A stretch of 64,000 nt of DNA from Flavobacteriia bacterium (GTDB taxonomy: Bacteria; Bacteroidota; Bacteroidia; Flavobacteriales_D; Crocinitomicaceae): assembly GCA_016183815.1 (NCBI GenBank), contig JACPDW010000015.1:43779-107778 (forward strand), read 5' to 3'. The position numbers and the translations under genes are program-made. The notes beneath the pieces are model-generated. The model searched no databases, had not been told where the DNA came from, and saw only the letters and a program-made list of their open reading frames with translations. Below are positions 19,953 to 29,292 of the stretch, piece after piece. How positions within the stretch are numbered: the stretch's first letter is position 1; each line of letters opens with the position of its first letter.

Positions 19953-21089
19953 ATGAAAACAGTACAAAAAACAGCAAGCATCCTATTAAGTTTATTTTTT
20001 TTAGTTGCTTGTGGAAAATCTTCAATAAAAGAAGAAAACAAAGCCGTTGAAACTAAATTAAGTTTAAGCGACCAGCAAATGAAATTCAATGGAATAACTT
20101 TAAGTACATTGGAAGAAAAAGAATTTGCACCACTCGTTTATGCTTATGGAAAAGTTGAAGTTCCACCGCAGAATAAGACTTTAATTACAGCCAAGTTTGG
20201 AGGATTTGTAAAAAAAATTCACGTTTTAGATGGTATGCACATTAAAAAAGGTACAACTTTAATTGAAATTGAAGACCCTTCAATTCTAGAAATGCAACAG
20301 TCCTATTTGGAAAATCAAAGTTCGATGGAATATTTAAAATCCGAATTTGAACGTCAGGAGTTATTGTCTCAACAAGATGCAACAAGTAAAAAAGCTTTTC
20401 AACAAGCAAAAGCTAATTATTTAAATGCTAAAGCAAGACAAACTGGTTTAAGGAGTAAATTAAATTTGGCAGGAGTAAATGTGGCAAACATCAATGAGGA
20501 TAATATTCAAACTACCGTTGTCTTAAAAGCTCCATTTGATGGTATTATTACAAAAGTTCATCTTGAAACAGGAGCATATATTCATCCTCAAGACCAATTG
20601 ATGGAATTGATTGATACACAACATACTCATGCAGAGTTAGCTGTATATGAAAAGGACATTCACTTATTAGCTGAAAATCAAAAATTGTCCATTCAATTTA
20701 ACACTAAAGAAGAAATAGTTACTGGTAAGATTTATTTAATTGGTCACGATTTAAGTCCTGAAAAAACAATAAAAGTGCATGGACATTTTGATAAAGAGTC
20801 AGCTGATATTATTCCAGGAGCTTTTTTTAAGGCAACTGTTCAAACAGCAAGTAAAAAATTTTTAGCTCTTCCAGCTCATGCAGTTATCAATAATAAAGGA
20901 AAAAATATAATTTTTATGAAAGAAAAGAAGGAAAAGGGGCAACATTTTTTTAAAGCGATAGAAGTAACAATAATTGCTCAAAATGTTGATTTTATAGCAG
21001 TATCATTTGAAAATATTGAATTGCTGAAAAACAAAAAGTTTGTGGTGGAAGGGGCTTATGAATTGTTTTCTAAAATGGTCGATGAATAA
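19953..21089 (+). CDS. czcB: CzcB/CusB-type periplasmic adaptor, lipoprotein
   Basis: The membrane-fusion subunit linking the RND pump to the outer-membrane channel. The 378 residues begin with a lipoprotein signal (FFLVAC, lipid Cys about 21), so the protein should be anchored in the inner membrane. A barrel-sandwich hybrid domain is split around a helical hairpin (about 108-160), with AKFGGFVKKIHVLDG near 70 and LKAPFDGIITKVHLETG near 190, and a beta-barrel/membrane-proximal part follows. No methionine- or histidine-rich metal-binding extension is seen at the N-terminus. It is co-transcribed with the czcA-czcC fusion and completes a three-part efflux system with only two genes. Confidence 0.93.
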   Translation: MKTVQKTASILLSLFFLVACGKSSIKEENKAVETKLSLSDQQMKFNGITLSTLEEKEFAPLVYAYGKVEVPPQNKTLITAKFGGFVKKIHVLDGMHIKKGTTLIEIEDPSILEMQQSYLENQSSMEYLKSEFERQELLSQQDATSKKAFQQAKANYLNAKARQTGLRSKLNLAGVNVANINEDNIQTTVVLKAPFDGIITKVHLETGAYIHPQDQLMELIDTQHTHAELAVYEKDIHLLAENQKLSIQFNTKEEIVTGKIYLIGHDLSPEKTIKVHGHFDKESADIIPGAFFKATVQTASKKFLALPAHAVINNKGKNIIFMKEKKEKGQHFFKAIEVTIIAQNVDFIAVSFENIELLKNKKFVVEGAYELFSKMVDE

Positions 21090-21130
21090 ATGAATTTTGA
21101 CCCTTTTTTAAATATTAATTAAAAGCGTTT

Positions 21131-21162
21131 TTTGTTTAATTCAACTTAATAATGTAATTTTG
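21131..21162 (+). promoter_or_regulatory. Bacteroidota promoter of the pyrophosphatase gene
   Basis: TTTG (21131-21134), 20 bases, then TAATTTTG (21155-21162) followed by C. It fits the phylum consensus and leaves a leader of about 80 bases before the ATG at 21250, separating hppA from the czc transcript. Confidence 0.7.
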
Positions 21163-21249
21163 CACCTTGTTTTTAAATTGAAAAATAATTTATTCCATTT
21201 AAAACACTGAAAATAAACTAAATAAAAACAATTTCTAAAAATAAAAATT

Positions 21250-23844
21250 ATGAAAGAAATGATGATGTTTATTCCTTTAATTTTAGCTTTAGTTGGTTTA
21301 GCTTACATGGGAATTAAAGCGTATTGGGTTGTTAAGCAAGACGCTGGTGATGAAAAAATGCAAACAATTTCTAAAAGTATTCAAGAAGGGGCAATGGCCT
21401 TTTTAAAAGCAGAATATAGAATTTTAGCAATTTTTGTTGTTATTGCTTCTGTGGCCCTTTTTATAGTGTCCAGAATGGTAGAAACTTCTCATTGGTTGAT
21501 AGTTGTTGCGTTTGTAGTAGGTGCTTTTTTCTCTGCTTTGGCTGGAAATATTGGGATGAGAATTGCCACTAAATCAAATGTTCGTACAACACAAGCGGCA
21601 AAAACTAGTTTGCCTCAAGCATTAAAAGTGTCCTTTTCTGGTGGTACTGTAATGGGTTTAGGTGTAGCTGGTCTTGCTGTACTAGGATTAAGCATCTTTT
21701 TTATGTTGTTTGTGAGCTTTTTTGTAGGAAAAGGTGGGGATTTTTATTTTGAAATGACAAAAGTTTTAGAAACTTTAGCTGGTTTTTCGTTAGGTGCTGA
21801 ATCTATCGCTTTATTTGCTAGAGTGGGGGGTGGAATTTATACCAAAGCTGCGGACGTAGGTGCTGATTTAGTAGGTAAAGTTGAAGCGGGAATTCCTGAA
21901 GATGACCCTAGAAATCCTGCTACTATTGCAGACAATGTAGGTGACAATGTAGGCGATGTAGCTGGTATGGGTGCTGACCTATTTGGTTCTTATGTAGCAA
22001 CTGTTTTAGCTTCTATGGTTTTAGGGAATTACATAATTAAAGATATGACTGAAGTAAATGGAGAACAATTTAGTGATTCATTTGGTGGTTTTGGTCCTAT
22101 TTTATTACCTGTAGTTATTGCTGGCGTTGGAATAATTGCTTCGATTATAGGGACTTTCTTTGTCCGAATTAAAAACAATGATGCTAAAGAAGCTCAAGTT
22201 CAAGCTGCTTTAAATTTAGGAAATTATGTGTCGTTGGCCTTAACAGTTTTGTCAAGCTATTTATTGATTGATTTAATGTTACCTAAAACCATTTCGATGA
22301 ATTTCTTCGGAGAAGGTATTAAAGAAGTTTCTAGTATGAATGTGTTTTTTGCTACTTTAGTTGGTTTGGGTGTTGGTTGGTTAATTTCTGCTTTTACAGA
22401 GTATTATACTGCTTTAGGTAAAAAACCTGTATTAAATATTGTAAAAAATTCTTCAACAGGAGCTGCAACAAACATTATCGCTGGTTTATCAACGGGTATG
22501 ATGTCCACATTCTCTTCAGTTATTTTATTTGCCGGTGCTATTTGGGGTTCATACTCATTAGCAGGTTTTTACGGTGTTGCTATAGCTGCATCTGCGATGA
22601 TGGCAACCACAGCGATGCAATTAGCTATTGATGCTTTTGGACCTATAGCTGACAATGCAGGTGGTATAGCTGAGATGAGCGAGTTGCCAAAAGAGGTAAG
22701 ACAAAAAACAGATATTTTAGATTCAGTAGGTAATACAACAGCAGCAGTAGGAAAAGGTTTTGCTATTGCGTCTGCAGCTTTAACAGCTTTGGCTTTGTTT
22801 GCTGCTTACGTTACTTTTACAGGAATTGATGGAATAAATATCTTTAAAGCCGACGTATTGGCTGCTTTATTTTTAGGAGGTATGATTCCAGTAGTTTTTT
22901 CAGCTCTTGCAATGAGATCTGTGGGGAAAGCTGCAATGGATATGGTTAATGAAGTACGTCGTCAATTTAAAGAAATTCCTGGAATAATGGAAGGTACAGG
23001 AAAACCAGAATATGGAAAATGTGTAGATATATCTACAAAAGCTGCATTAAGAGAAATGATGTTGCCTGGTGCTATTACTATTATTACTCCAATTATTGTT
23101 GGTTTTGTAATGGGAGCTGAAGCTCTTGGCTCATATATGGCTGGCGTTGCTGTTTCTGGTGTATTATGGGCTATTTTTCAAAACAATGCTGGTGGTGCTT
23201 GGGATAACGCTAAAAAATCTTTTGAGGCAGGTGTTATGATAAATGGAGAAATGACTTATAAAGGTTCAGATGCTCATAAAGCTGCTGTAACTGGTGATAC
23301 TGTTGGTGATCCTTTTAAAGATACTTCAGGACCTTCTATGAACATTTTGATTAAATTAACTTGTTTAGTAGGTTTGGTCATCGCTCCAATTTTAGGAGGT
23401 GGTCATTCAAATTCAAATAAAGTAATCGAAAAAGAAATCTGTATTAAAAAAGAATCTTGTTCTCATAACGATTCTTCTTGTTCTTCTCATTCTAAATGTG
23501 AAAAATCTAGTTCTTGTACAACATTTATTGGAAAATGTGATATGAGTAAATGTGCAGAGATGACAAAAGAGGAATGCGCTAAAGTATGTGATTCTATTGG
23601 TTGTTCTGCTGAAGAAAAAGAAATTTGTATGGCTCATTTTGATGAGAATGGAAAATTTATTGGTAAAGAAAATTGCGAAAAAGAATGTAAAAGCAAGAAA
23701 AAAGATTGTTGTTCCTCAAAAAAAGAATCAAGTTCTTGCTGTACAGAATCAAAAAAAGAAAGTTGTATTTGTAAAGGAGAAGCATGTAAAGACAAAAAGA
23801 AATGTGATGATAAGTGCTCTTCAAAAAACAAGTGCTCTCATTAA
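21250..23844 (+). CDS. hppA: Membrane-bound ion-translocating pyrophosphatase with cysteine-rich C-terminal tail
   Basis: Residues 1-718 are a complete membrane pyrophosphatase, which couples PPi hydrolysis to H+ and/or Na+ pumping across the inner membrane. The catalytic loop [21 protein letters not shown] sits near residue 219-239, and a second loop contains [24 protein letters not shown], with Ala where K+-independent enzymes carry Lys, indicates the K+-dependent class. The ion pumped cannot be decided. Residues 719-864 are unusual: 146 hydrophilic residues with about 23 cysteines (CC pairs, C-x3 to C-x8 spacings) and many Lys and Ser, in one frame with no break. This tail resembles a metal-binding or metallothionein-like segment. 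It begins right after the final helix and would lie on the side where that helix ends. The czc pump is immediately upstream. Confidence 0.95.
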   Translation: MKEMMMFIPLILALVGLAYMGIKAYWVVKQDAGDEKMQTISKSIQEGAMAFLKAEYRILAIFVVIASVALFIVSRMVETSHWLIVVAFVVGAFFSALAGNIGMRIATKSNVRTTQAAKTSLPQALKVSFSGGTVMGLGVAGLAVLGLSIFFMLFVSFFVGKGGDFYFEMTKVLETLAGFSLGAESIALFARVGGGIYTKAADVGADLVGKVEAGIPEDDPRNPATIADNVGDNVGDVAGMGADLFGSYVATVLASMVLGNYIIKDMTEVNGEQFSDSFGGFGPILLPVVIAGVGIIASIIGTFFVRIKNNDAKEAQVQAALNLGNYVSLALTVLSSYLLIDLMLPKTISMNFFGEGIKEVSSMNVFFATLVGLGVGWLISAFTEYYTALGKKPVLNIVKNSSTGAATNIIAGLSTGMMSTFSSVILFAGAIWGSYSLAGFYGVAIAASAMMATTAMQLAIDAFGPIADNAGGIAEMSELPKEVRQKTDILDSVGNTTAAVGKGFAIASAALTALALFAAYVTFTGIDGINIFKADVLAALFLGGMIPVVFSALAMRSVGKAAMDMVNEVRRQFKEIPGIMEGTGKPEYGKCVDISTKAALREMMLPGAITIITPIIVGFVMGAEALGSYMAGVAVSGVLWAIFQNNAGGAWDNAKKSFEAGVMINGEMTYKGSDAHKAAVTGDTVGDPFKDTSGPSMNILIKLTCLVGLVIAPILGGGHSNSNKVIEKEICIKKESCSHNDSSCSSHSKCEKSSSCTTFIGKCDMSKCAEMTKEECAKVCDSIGCSAEEKEICMAHFDENGKFIGKENCEKECKSKKKDCCSSKKESSSCCTESKKESCICKGEACKDKKKCDDKCSSKNKCSH

Positions 23845-23866
23845 AGTAAAAAAAATTAAATTAAGT

Positions 23867-23898
23867 AGCATTGGATTTTATTTCAATGCTTTTTTTTT
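23867..23898 (+). terminator. Rho-independent terminator after hppA
   Basis: A perfect 7-bp stem AGCATTG (23867-23873) / CAATGCT (23884-23890) with a 10-base loop is followed by eight T residues, 22 bases after the hppA stop. Confidence 0.85.
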
Positions 23899-23988
23899 AA
23901 TATAAGCCCTTAAGTATAATTATTCTAAATAGTGTTTTAATAAGGTTTCTTATAAATTAAGGATAAAAATAGAAGAAAAACTTTCAAT

Positions 23989-25233
23989 ATGAAAAAAATC
24001 AAAGGTATTGAGTTAATGTCGCCGGCTGGATCTTTTGAATCTTTAAGTGCTGGTATTAAAGCGGGAGCTGATTCAATTTATTTTGGAGTAGAACAATTAA
24101 ATATGAGAACCAAATCTACTCATAATTTTACTGTTGATGACCTTAGTGAAATTGCCAAAATAACAAAGGAGAACGGAGTTAAAAGTTACCTTACTTTAAA
24201 TACCATTGTTTATGACCATGACATTCAGTTAATGAAAAAAATTCTTAATTCTGCAAAAGAAGCTGGAATTACTGCCGTTATTGCTTCGGATCATGCCGTT
24301 ATGAATTATTCTAAAAAAATCAATTTACCTGTACATATATCAACTCAAGCAAACATTACCAATATTGACACGGTGGAATTTTATTCCTCTTTTGCTGATG
24401 TAATGGTTTTGGCTAGAGAATTAAGTCTATTACAAGTCGAACAGATCAACAAAGAGATTGAACGTAGAGAAATTTTAGGTCCAAGCGGAAAGCTTGTAAA
24501 AACTGAAATTTTTGGTCATGGTGCCTTGTGTATGGCTGTGTCAGGGAAGTGTTATTTAAGTTTACATTCAAACTTTTCATCAGCCAATCGGGGAGCTTGT
24601 ATTCAAAATTGCCGTAAATCGTATATTGTGATGGACAAAGACGATGGCGTTGAGTTTGAAGTTGATAATGAATATATAATGTCTGCAAAAGATTTATGTA
24701 CTATAGATTTTTTAGATAAAGTTATTCAAGCAGGAGTATCTGTACTTAAAATTGAAGGAAGAGGAAGAAGTGCTGATTATGTTTATACGACCACTCAATG
24801 TTATCGTGAAGCTATTAATTCATTTGCAGAAGGTTCCTATAATAAGGATAAAATTATAAATTGGAAAGAAAGATTGTCCACTGTTTTTAATCGTGGATTT
24901 TGGGACGGCTATTATTTAGGCAGGAAAATGGGTGAATGGAACAATGAAGCAGGTTCTAAAGCTACTAAAAGAAAAATTTATATTGGAAAAGGTTTAAAAT
25001 ATTATGAACAAGCTCAAATTGGTGAATTTTTAATTGAAGCTCAAAATGTTAAAGTAGGAGATGATTTGATAATTACTGGTCCTACTACTGGTGTTATTGA
25101 ACTTGTTTTAAAAGAAATGAGAGTCGATGATGAGCCCAATAATTTCGCAAAAAGAGGTTCAAATATTACTTTTCCTATTTTAGAAAAAATCAGACCTTCT
25201 GATAAATTGTATAAATTAATACCAGCTGAATGA
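23989..25233 (+). CDS. U32 family protein, TrhP/YegQ type (tRNA uridine hydroxylation)
   Basis: A 414-residue U32 'peptidase' family member. In E. coli the relative YegQ, now TrhP, is needed for prephenate-dependent 5-hydroxylation of U34 in tRNAs. Seen here: the N-terminal ELMSPAGSFESLSAGIKAGAD barrel start, the family signature FGHGALCMAVSGKC (about 176-189), and further cysteines in GACIQNCRKSY, together the usual Fe-S-type Cys set. The C-terminal beta domain follows from about 320. The next gene, a ferredoxin, overlaps by 4 bases (ATGA), pointing to a joint function. A collagenase-like protease role, the old annotation, is less likely. Confidence 0.88.
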   Translation: MKKIKGIELMSPAGSFESLSAGIKAGADSIYFGVEQLNMRTKSTHNFTVDDLSEIAKITKENGVKSYLTLNTIVYDHDIQLMKKILNSAKEAGITAVIASDHAVMNYSKKINLPVHISTQANITNIDTVEFYSSFADVMVLARELSLLQVEQINKEIERREILGPSGKLVKTEIFGHGALCMAVSGKCYLSLHSNFSSANRGACIQNCRKSYIVMDKDDGVEFEVDNEYIMSAKDLCTIDFLDKVIQAGVSVLKIEGRGRSADYVYTTTQCYREAINSFAEGSYNKDKIINWKERLSTVFNRGFWDGYYLGRKMGEWNNEAGSKATKRKIYIGKGLKYYEQAQIGEFLIEAQNVKVGDDLIITGPTTGVIELVLKEMRVDDEPNNFAKRGSNITFPILEKIRPSDKLYKLIPAE

Positions 25234-25457
25234 TTAAAGTCCTTCAATTGAGGCATAAATGTATCGGTTGTAATGCTTGTGTTGAGGCAGACAAATATCG
25301 ATGGAGGATGTCTAAAAAAGATGGAAAAAGCACCCTCATTGCTGGCAAAGAAAAAAAAGGGTGGTTTATTGCTGTTGTTGAGGACGAAGAAGAAAATCGT
25401 CTTGAAACAGCTAAAAAACATTGTCCAGTTAATATAATTAGATGGGAAAAAGTTTGA
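25230..25457 (+). CDS. Small [4Fe-4S] ferredoxin coupled to the U32 gene
   Basis: A 75-residue ferredoxin with Cys11-x2-Cys14-x2-Cys17 and a distant Cys65-Pro, enough for one [4Fe-4S] cluster. About 47 residues separate the two halves, as in monocluster ferredoxins. The ATG lies inside the stop of the U32 gene (ATGA overlap), so translation is coupled. It probably passes electrons to, or helps assemble a cluster in, the TrhP-like partner; this is inferred from context only. Confidence 0.88.
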   Translation: MIKVLQLRHKCIGCNACVEADKYRWRMSKKDGKSTLIAGKEKKGWFIAVVEDEEENRLETAKKHCPVNIIRWEKV

Positions 25458-25685
25458 AGTATTTCTAAAAAAGAGGCAAAGTGTATTTGGATTAATTTTC
25501 ATTAATTTTATATTATTTCACCAAAATGCATTGAAAAATCAGCTTTATATTTTGAAAATCGGTTGCGAAATTACAATCTACTTATAGTATTTTATACCTA
25601 TGTATTTTAATTCAGATTTTATTTTTAGGGATCCTTTCTAATTTTGAACTTAATAATTGTATATAGCATTACATTCTTCTAAGGT

Positions 25686-26873
25686 TTAATACATCATGCC
25701 AAAAAGCCAAAGTGGTAAATGATTTAAATGAGCGTTTTCTATGTCATCTTTTACTACATAAGAATTGGGTAAATTTGAAATTTGTTTGTTTGTTTTGTTT
25801 TTTCCTCCTACTTCAAAAGTATATATATCTATTTTAAAATCACCATTTAAAGGTAAAGTTATTTCATTTTTTGTTCTAAATTGGGAGATAAAAAACGTTT
25901 CTCGTATCGTACCAATATTAGCTTTTTCGTTTGAAAGTGCATAGAGTAAAGAAGTGTTATTTAAAAATATTTTATCTGGCTTTTGTAAAATTGATATACT
26001 ATTTCCTGACGAACATAAAAGTGTTATCAATTTTGCTTGTTCTAAATAATAAAGATAATTTATAATACTGTTTCGATGAATGCCAGTTTTTAATGCCAAT
26101 GAACTTATATTTGGTTTAAAAGGCACTTGTTGTGCAATTACAGAAATTAGTTGTAACATTTTTTTTGCAGATCGAATATCAAATCCTTGAATTTCTGCCA
26201 TGTCATATTCAATAATTGTGCGCACTAATTGATTAATTTTTTGATAAAAAGATTCTTGATTTTCAATTACAAAAGGATAATACCCAAATTCAAGGTACTC
26301 TTTAAAAAACGATAAAGGTCTAAAATTAATTGGGAGTTGCTCCATATATTTTTTAGATGAAAAGAGAATTTCATCAAAAGTAATTGTTGGATATTTTATC
26401 TTATATTTTAACTCTAAATACTCTCGATAAGATAAGCCACTTAACTCATAAATTACCGCTCTTCTACTTAAATCTCCTTCTTGTTTAGTAATATCAATGA
26501 TAGAAGAACCGGTAAATACAATTTTTAAATCAGGATAAAAGTCGTAAGCGTTTTTTATTACTTTTGACCAGTCTTTGTATTTATGAACTTCATCTAATAC
26601 TAAAATTTTACCTCCATTTTTATAAAAAGTATCTATCGTTTTAGAAAGCGAATTTGTCGAAAAATACAAATCATCTAATGAAAGATAAACACCCAATTTT
26701 GATGAAATTTTTTGTGATTTTAACCATTGAAGTAAAAGTGTTGTTTTTCCTGTTCCTCTGGCTCCTTTAACTCCAATTAAACGATTTCTCCAATCTATAT
26801 CAAAAAATAAATATCTTTTAAATGCTTCACTAGCAAAGTTGATTTGTCTCTCCGAGTGTTCAAAAATTTGCAT
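25686..26873 (-). CDS. AAA-14/DUF4143 ATPase
   Basis: A 395-residue protein of the archaeal-type AAA/DUF4143 family. Walker A is GARGTGKTT (37-45), Walker B is LVLDEVH (about 91-97), and the sensor-like VFTGSS is near residue 120. The C-terminal DUF4143 part includes a winged-helix segment (LALKTGIHRNSIINYLYYLEQAKLI pattern) and an FLNNTSLLYAL strand. The biological role of the family is not established. It stands alone between unrelated genes, with two direct repeats around its promoter. Confidence 0.9.
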   Translation of the reverse strand: MQIFEHSERQINFASEAFKRYLFFDIDWRNRLIGVKGARGTGKTTLLLQWLKSQKISSKLGVYLSLDDLYFSTNSLSKTIDTFYKNGGKILVLDEVHKYKDWSKVIKNAYDFYPDLKIVFTGSSIIDITKQEGDLSRRAVIYELSGLSYREYLELKYKIKYPTITFDEILFSSKKYMEQLPINFRPLSFFKEYLEFGYYPFVIENQESFYQKINQLVRTIIEYDMAEIQGFDIRSAKKMLQLISVIAQQVPFKPNISSLALKTGIHRNSIINYLYYLEQAKLITLLCSSGNSISILQKPDKIFLNNTSLLYALSNEKANIGTIRETFFISQFRTKNEITLPLNGDFKIDIYTFEVGGKNKTNKQISNLPNSYVVKDDIENAHLNHLPLWLFGMMY

Positions 26874-26881
26874 ATTGCACT

Positions 26882-26926
26882 TTTACATGTGCAAATATAA
26901 TGTTTATTTGTATATTTAGATGTGCA
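26882..26926 (-). promoter_or_regulatory. Promoter and direct-repeat candidate operator of the DUF4143 ATPase
   Basis: On the minus strand TATATTTG (26892-26899) forms a -7 box 19 bases before the ATG at 26873. Two near-identical 12-mers, TTTACATGTGCA (26882-26893) and TTTAGATGTGCA (26915-26926) on the plus strand, start 33 bp apart (about three helical turns) and flank the -7 region. The arrangement suits a repressor, possibly the winged-helix protein itself; that part is inference. Confidence 0.45.
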
Positions 26927-27003
26927 TTTAAAGTTTTTTATGCTTTTTTTTTACTGTAAGATCATTGTTTGTTATGAAATAATAATTATGGTATGTAGAA
27001 AAG

Positions 27004-28455
27004 CTACAAACTTTTCGTAAACAGTTTACCTTTTTCTACACGAAGTACGACAATGATAAACAGAATGATTAATAAATTATTTATTAATAAAGTGTAAATA
27101 GTCCTTGAACTTTCTAAACTTTTTGAAATAAAAAAAAGTGCTAAACTAAATAATATATACAAAGCAAAACGTTTGATATTGTAGGGTATTGGATGAAATT
27201 TTTGTCCTAAAAAATAAGAGGCAGACATTTGACAAGCATACACAATTAAAGTTGCCCACGCACAAGCATAAAAACCATAAAATGGAATAAATAGAACATT
27301 AAGAAGAATAGTTAAAAGAGCTCCACCAATAGAAATATAAGCACCAAATTTTGTTTGACCACTTAATTTATACCAAATACTTTGATTATAATAAATGCCT
27401 AAACAAACATTAGCCATCAACAAAATTGGAACTACCTGTAAGCCCACCCAATAACTTTCATTTTGAATAAAATATTTAAAAATATCAATATTTAAAGAAA
27501 CAAACAAAAAAACAAAACATACAGCAGCTATAAAATAATTCATTGTTTTAACATACATTTCATTTTTATTTTCTGATTTTGCTTGAGAAAAAAAGAAAGG
27601 TTCAGCAGCATATCTATAGGCCTGCAAAAAAATGGTAACCAACATCGCTAATTTATAAACGGCACTATAGATACCAACTTCCGTTTTTGCTTCGTGGAGA
27701 GATTTGCCTCCAATAAATAAAATTCTTTCTAATAAAATTCGATCCAATGTTTCGTTAATGATGCCTGCAAAACCGGCTATTACTAATGGAAAAGCGTATT
27801 TCAACATGTCAATAATAAGGTGAACATCAAAAAACGCAATATTTAATTTAAAATTTCTAAAAAGAAATACTGATTTTGTCAATGAAGAGATTAAGTTAAT
27901 CAATAAGATAAAAAACACGCCTTCTTCTGGTCTATCATTATTAAAGAAAACCAGCATGAAAACAAGGTTAAAAATAATATTAACTACAATCGAAATAATT
28001 TGAATTCCAGCAAAAGTAAACGCTTTCTCCTCTGCCCTTAATTTAGCTAAAGGAAGTGCATTTATAGAGTCCACATATACAATCAATGCTAACAATACCA
28101 CATATTCGTTGTGTTCACTAAAGAGTAATAAATCAGCAATAGATTGATTAAAAAAGAGTGTAATTAGTAAAAAGAGTGAATTTAAAACAAGTAAAGTAAA
28201 AAAGCTGTTTTGATAAACTCCATTTTTATTGTCTTTAAAATTCAAAAAACGGAAATAGGTCGTCTCCATACCAAAAGTCAAAAAGACCACAAGAAAAGCT
28301 ACCCAAGCATATAATAAGGACACATCTCCATAATCAGCAGGATTTTTAAATACAAAAGTATAAAGAGGAACTAATAAATAATTAAGTAAACGACCAACGA
28401 TACTTGAAAGTCCGTAAACAGCTGTTTGTCCTAATAATTTCTTAAAAGGATTCAT
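27004..28455 (-). CDS. Polysaccharide flippase (Wzx/MVF superfamily)
   Basis: A 483-residue integral membrane protein with about 14 hydrophobic segments, beginning with the typical flippase N-terminus (LLGQTAVYGLSSIVGRLLNYLLVPLYT). It should flip lipid-linked oligosaccharide across the inner membrane. There are no glycosyltransferases nearby, so it is an isolated Wzx-like gene, and its substrate is unknown. It is last in a minus-strand operon, 18 bases behind the crotonase gene. Confidence 0.9.
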   Translation of the reverse strand: MNPFKKLLGQTAVYGLSSIVGRLLNYLLVPLYTFVFKNPADYGDVSLLYAWVAFLVVFLTFGMETTYFRFLNFKDNKNGVYQNSFFTLLVLNSLFLLITLFFNQSIADLLLFSEHNEYVVLLALIVYVDSINALPLAKLRAEEKAFTFAGIQIISIVVNIIFNLVFMLVFFNNDRPEEGVFFILLINLISSLTKSVFLFRNFKLNIAFFDVHLIIDMLKYAFPLVIAGFAGIINETLDRILLERILFIGGKSLHEAKTEVGIYSAVYKLAMLVTIFLQAYRYAAEPFFFSQAKSENKNEMYVKTMNYFIAAVCFVFLFVSLNIDIFKYFIQNESYWVGLQVVPILLMANVCLGIYYNQSIWYKLSGQTKFGAYISIGGALLTILLNVLFIPFYGFYACAWATLIVYACQMSASYFLGQKFHPIPYNIKRFALYILFSLALFFISKSLESSRTIYTLLINNLLIILFIIVVLRVEKGKLFTKSL

Positions 28456-28473
28456 TTAAATCCCTTATAAATG

Positions 28474-29256
28474 TCATAGTGAACGAAATTGAGCTTTTCT
28501 TTTTTCTAAAAAAGCGTTTGTGCCTTCAGAAAAGTCTTTAGTACCAAAACAAGCACCAAATTCTTCAATTTCCACTTCAAACCCATCAACTTTACAATGA
28601 AAACCAGCGTTAATAGCTTTAATAGCACTTGAGATAGCTAAAGGAGAATTTTTCAATATTTTGTTTGCTAAATTTTCAGCTTCTGTCAGTAGATTTTCTA
28701 AAGGATAAACAGCATTAACCAATCCCCAATTTAAAGCTTCTGATGCGGAAATCATTTGGGCAGTAAAAACCATTTCATTCGCTTTTCCTTTACCCACCAA
28801 CTGTGCTAATCTTTGTGTACCTCCGTATCCAGGTATAACTCCTAAAGACACTTCAGGAAGTCCCATTTTTGCATTTTCTGAACAGATACGAATATGGGAA
28901 GACATGGCCAATTCCAATCCACCACCTAAAGCAAAACCATTTATAGCAGCAATTACAGGTTTTGACAAATTTTCAACCAAATCAAACAATAACTTTTGAC
29001 CTGAAGCGGCTAAATCTTTTCCTTGTGATACAGAAAAATCGGCAAATTCTTTAATATCTGCACCAGCAACAAAAGCTTTTTCCCCACTCCCAGTTAAGAT
29101 TATCACGCCAGTATTTTGAGATTCCTCTGCTTGAAGAAAAGCACTATTTAATTCTTTGATGGTTTCTTTGTTAAGAGCATTTAATTGTAGTGGTCTATTG
29201 ATTGTAATCTTTGTAATCTGATTATTTTCTTCAACTAAGATGTTTTGAAAGTTCAT
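28474..29256 (-). CDS. Enoyl-CoA hydratase/isomerase (crotonase)
   Basis: A 260-residue crotonase that should hydrate a trans-2-enoyl-CoA such as crotonyl-CoA. The CoA/oxyanion motif AGADIKE (64-70) and the second oxyanion motif NGFALGGG are intact. Both catalytic glutamates are present: Glu115 in GGGLE and Glu135 in PEVSLG, with GYGGTQRL following. It sits between a peptide-binding lipoprotein (36-base gap) and a flippase (18-base gap), a combination with no obvious pathway logic. The chain-length preference cannot be judged. Confidence 0.95.
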   Translation of the reverse strand: MNFQNILVEENNQITKITINRPLQLNALNKETIKELNSAFLQAEESQNTGVIILTGSGEKAFVAGADIKEFADFSVSQGKDLAASGQKLLFDLVENLSKPVIAAINGFALGGGLELAMSSHIRICSENAKMGLPEVSLGVIPGYGGTQRLAQLVGKGKANEMVFTAQMISASEALNWGLVNAVYPLENLLTEAENLANKILKNSPLAISSAIKAINAGFHCKVDGFEVEIEEFGACFGTKDFSEGTNAFLEKRKAQFRSL

Positions 29257-29292
29257 TAATATATAGATTTAATTAAAAAAGTTAAAAATAAA

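Noticed and set aside
23588..23905. Plus-strand and minus-strand open frames opposite the cysteine-rich tail of hppA
   Set aside because: They are low-complexity shadows of Lys/Cys-rich codons; the hppA frame is continuous and in phase with the catalytic part.
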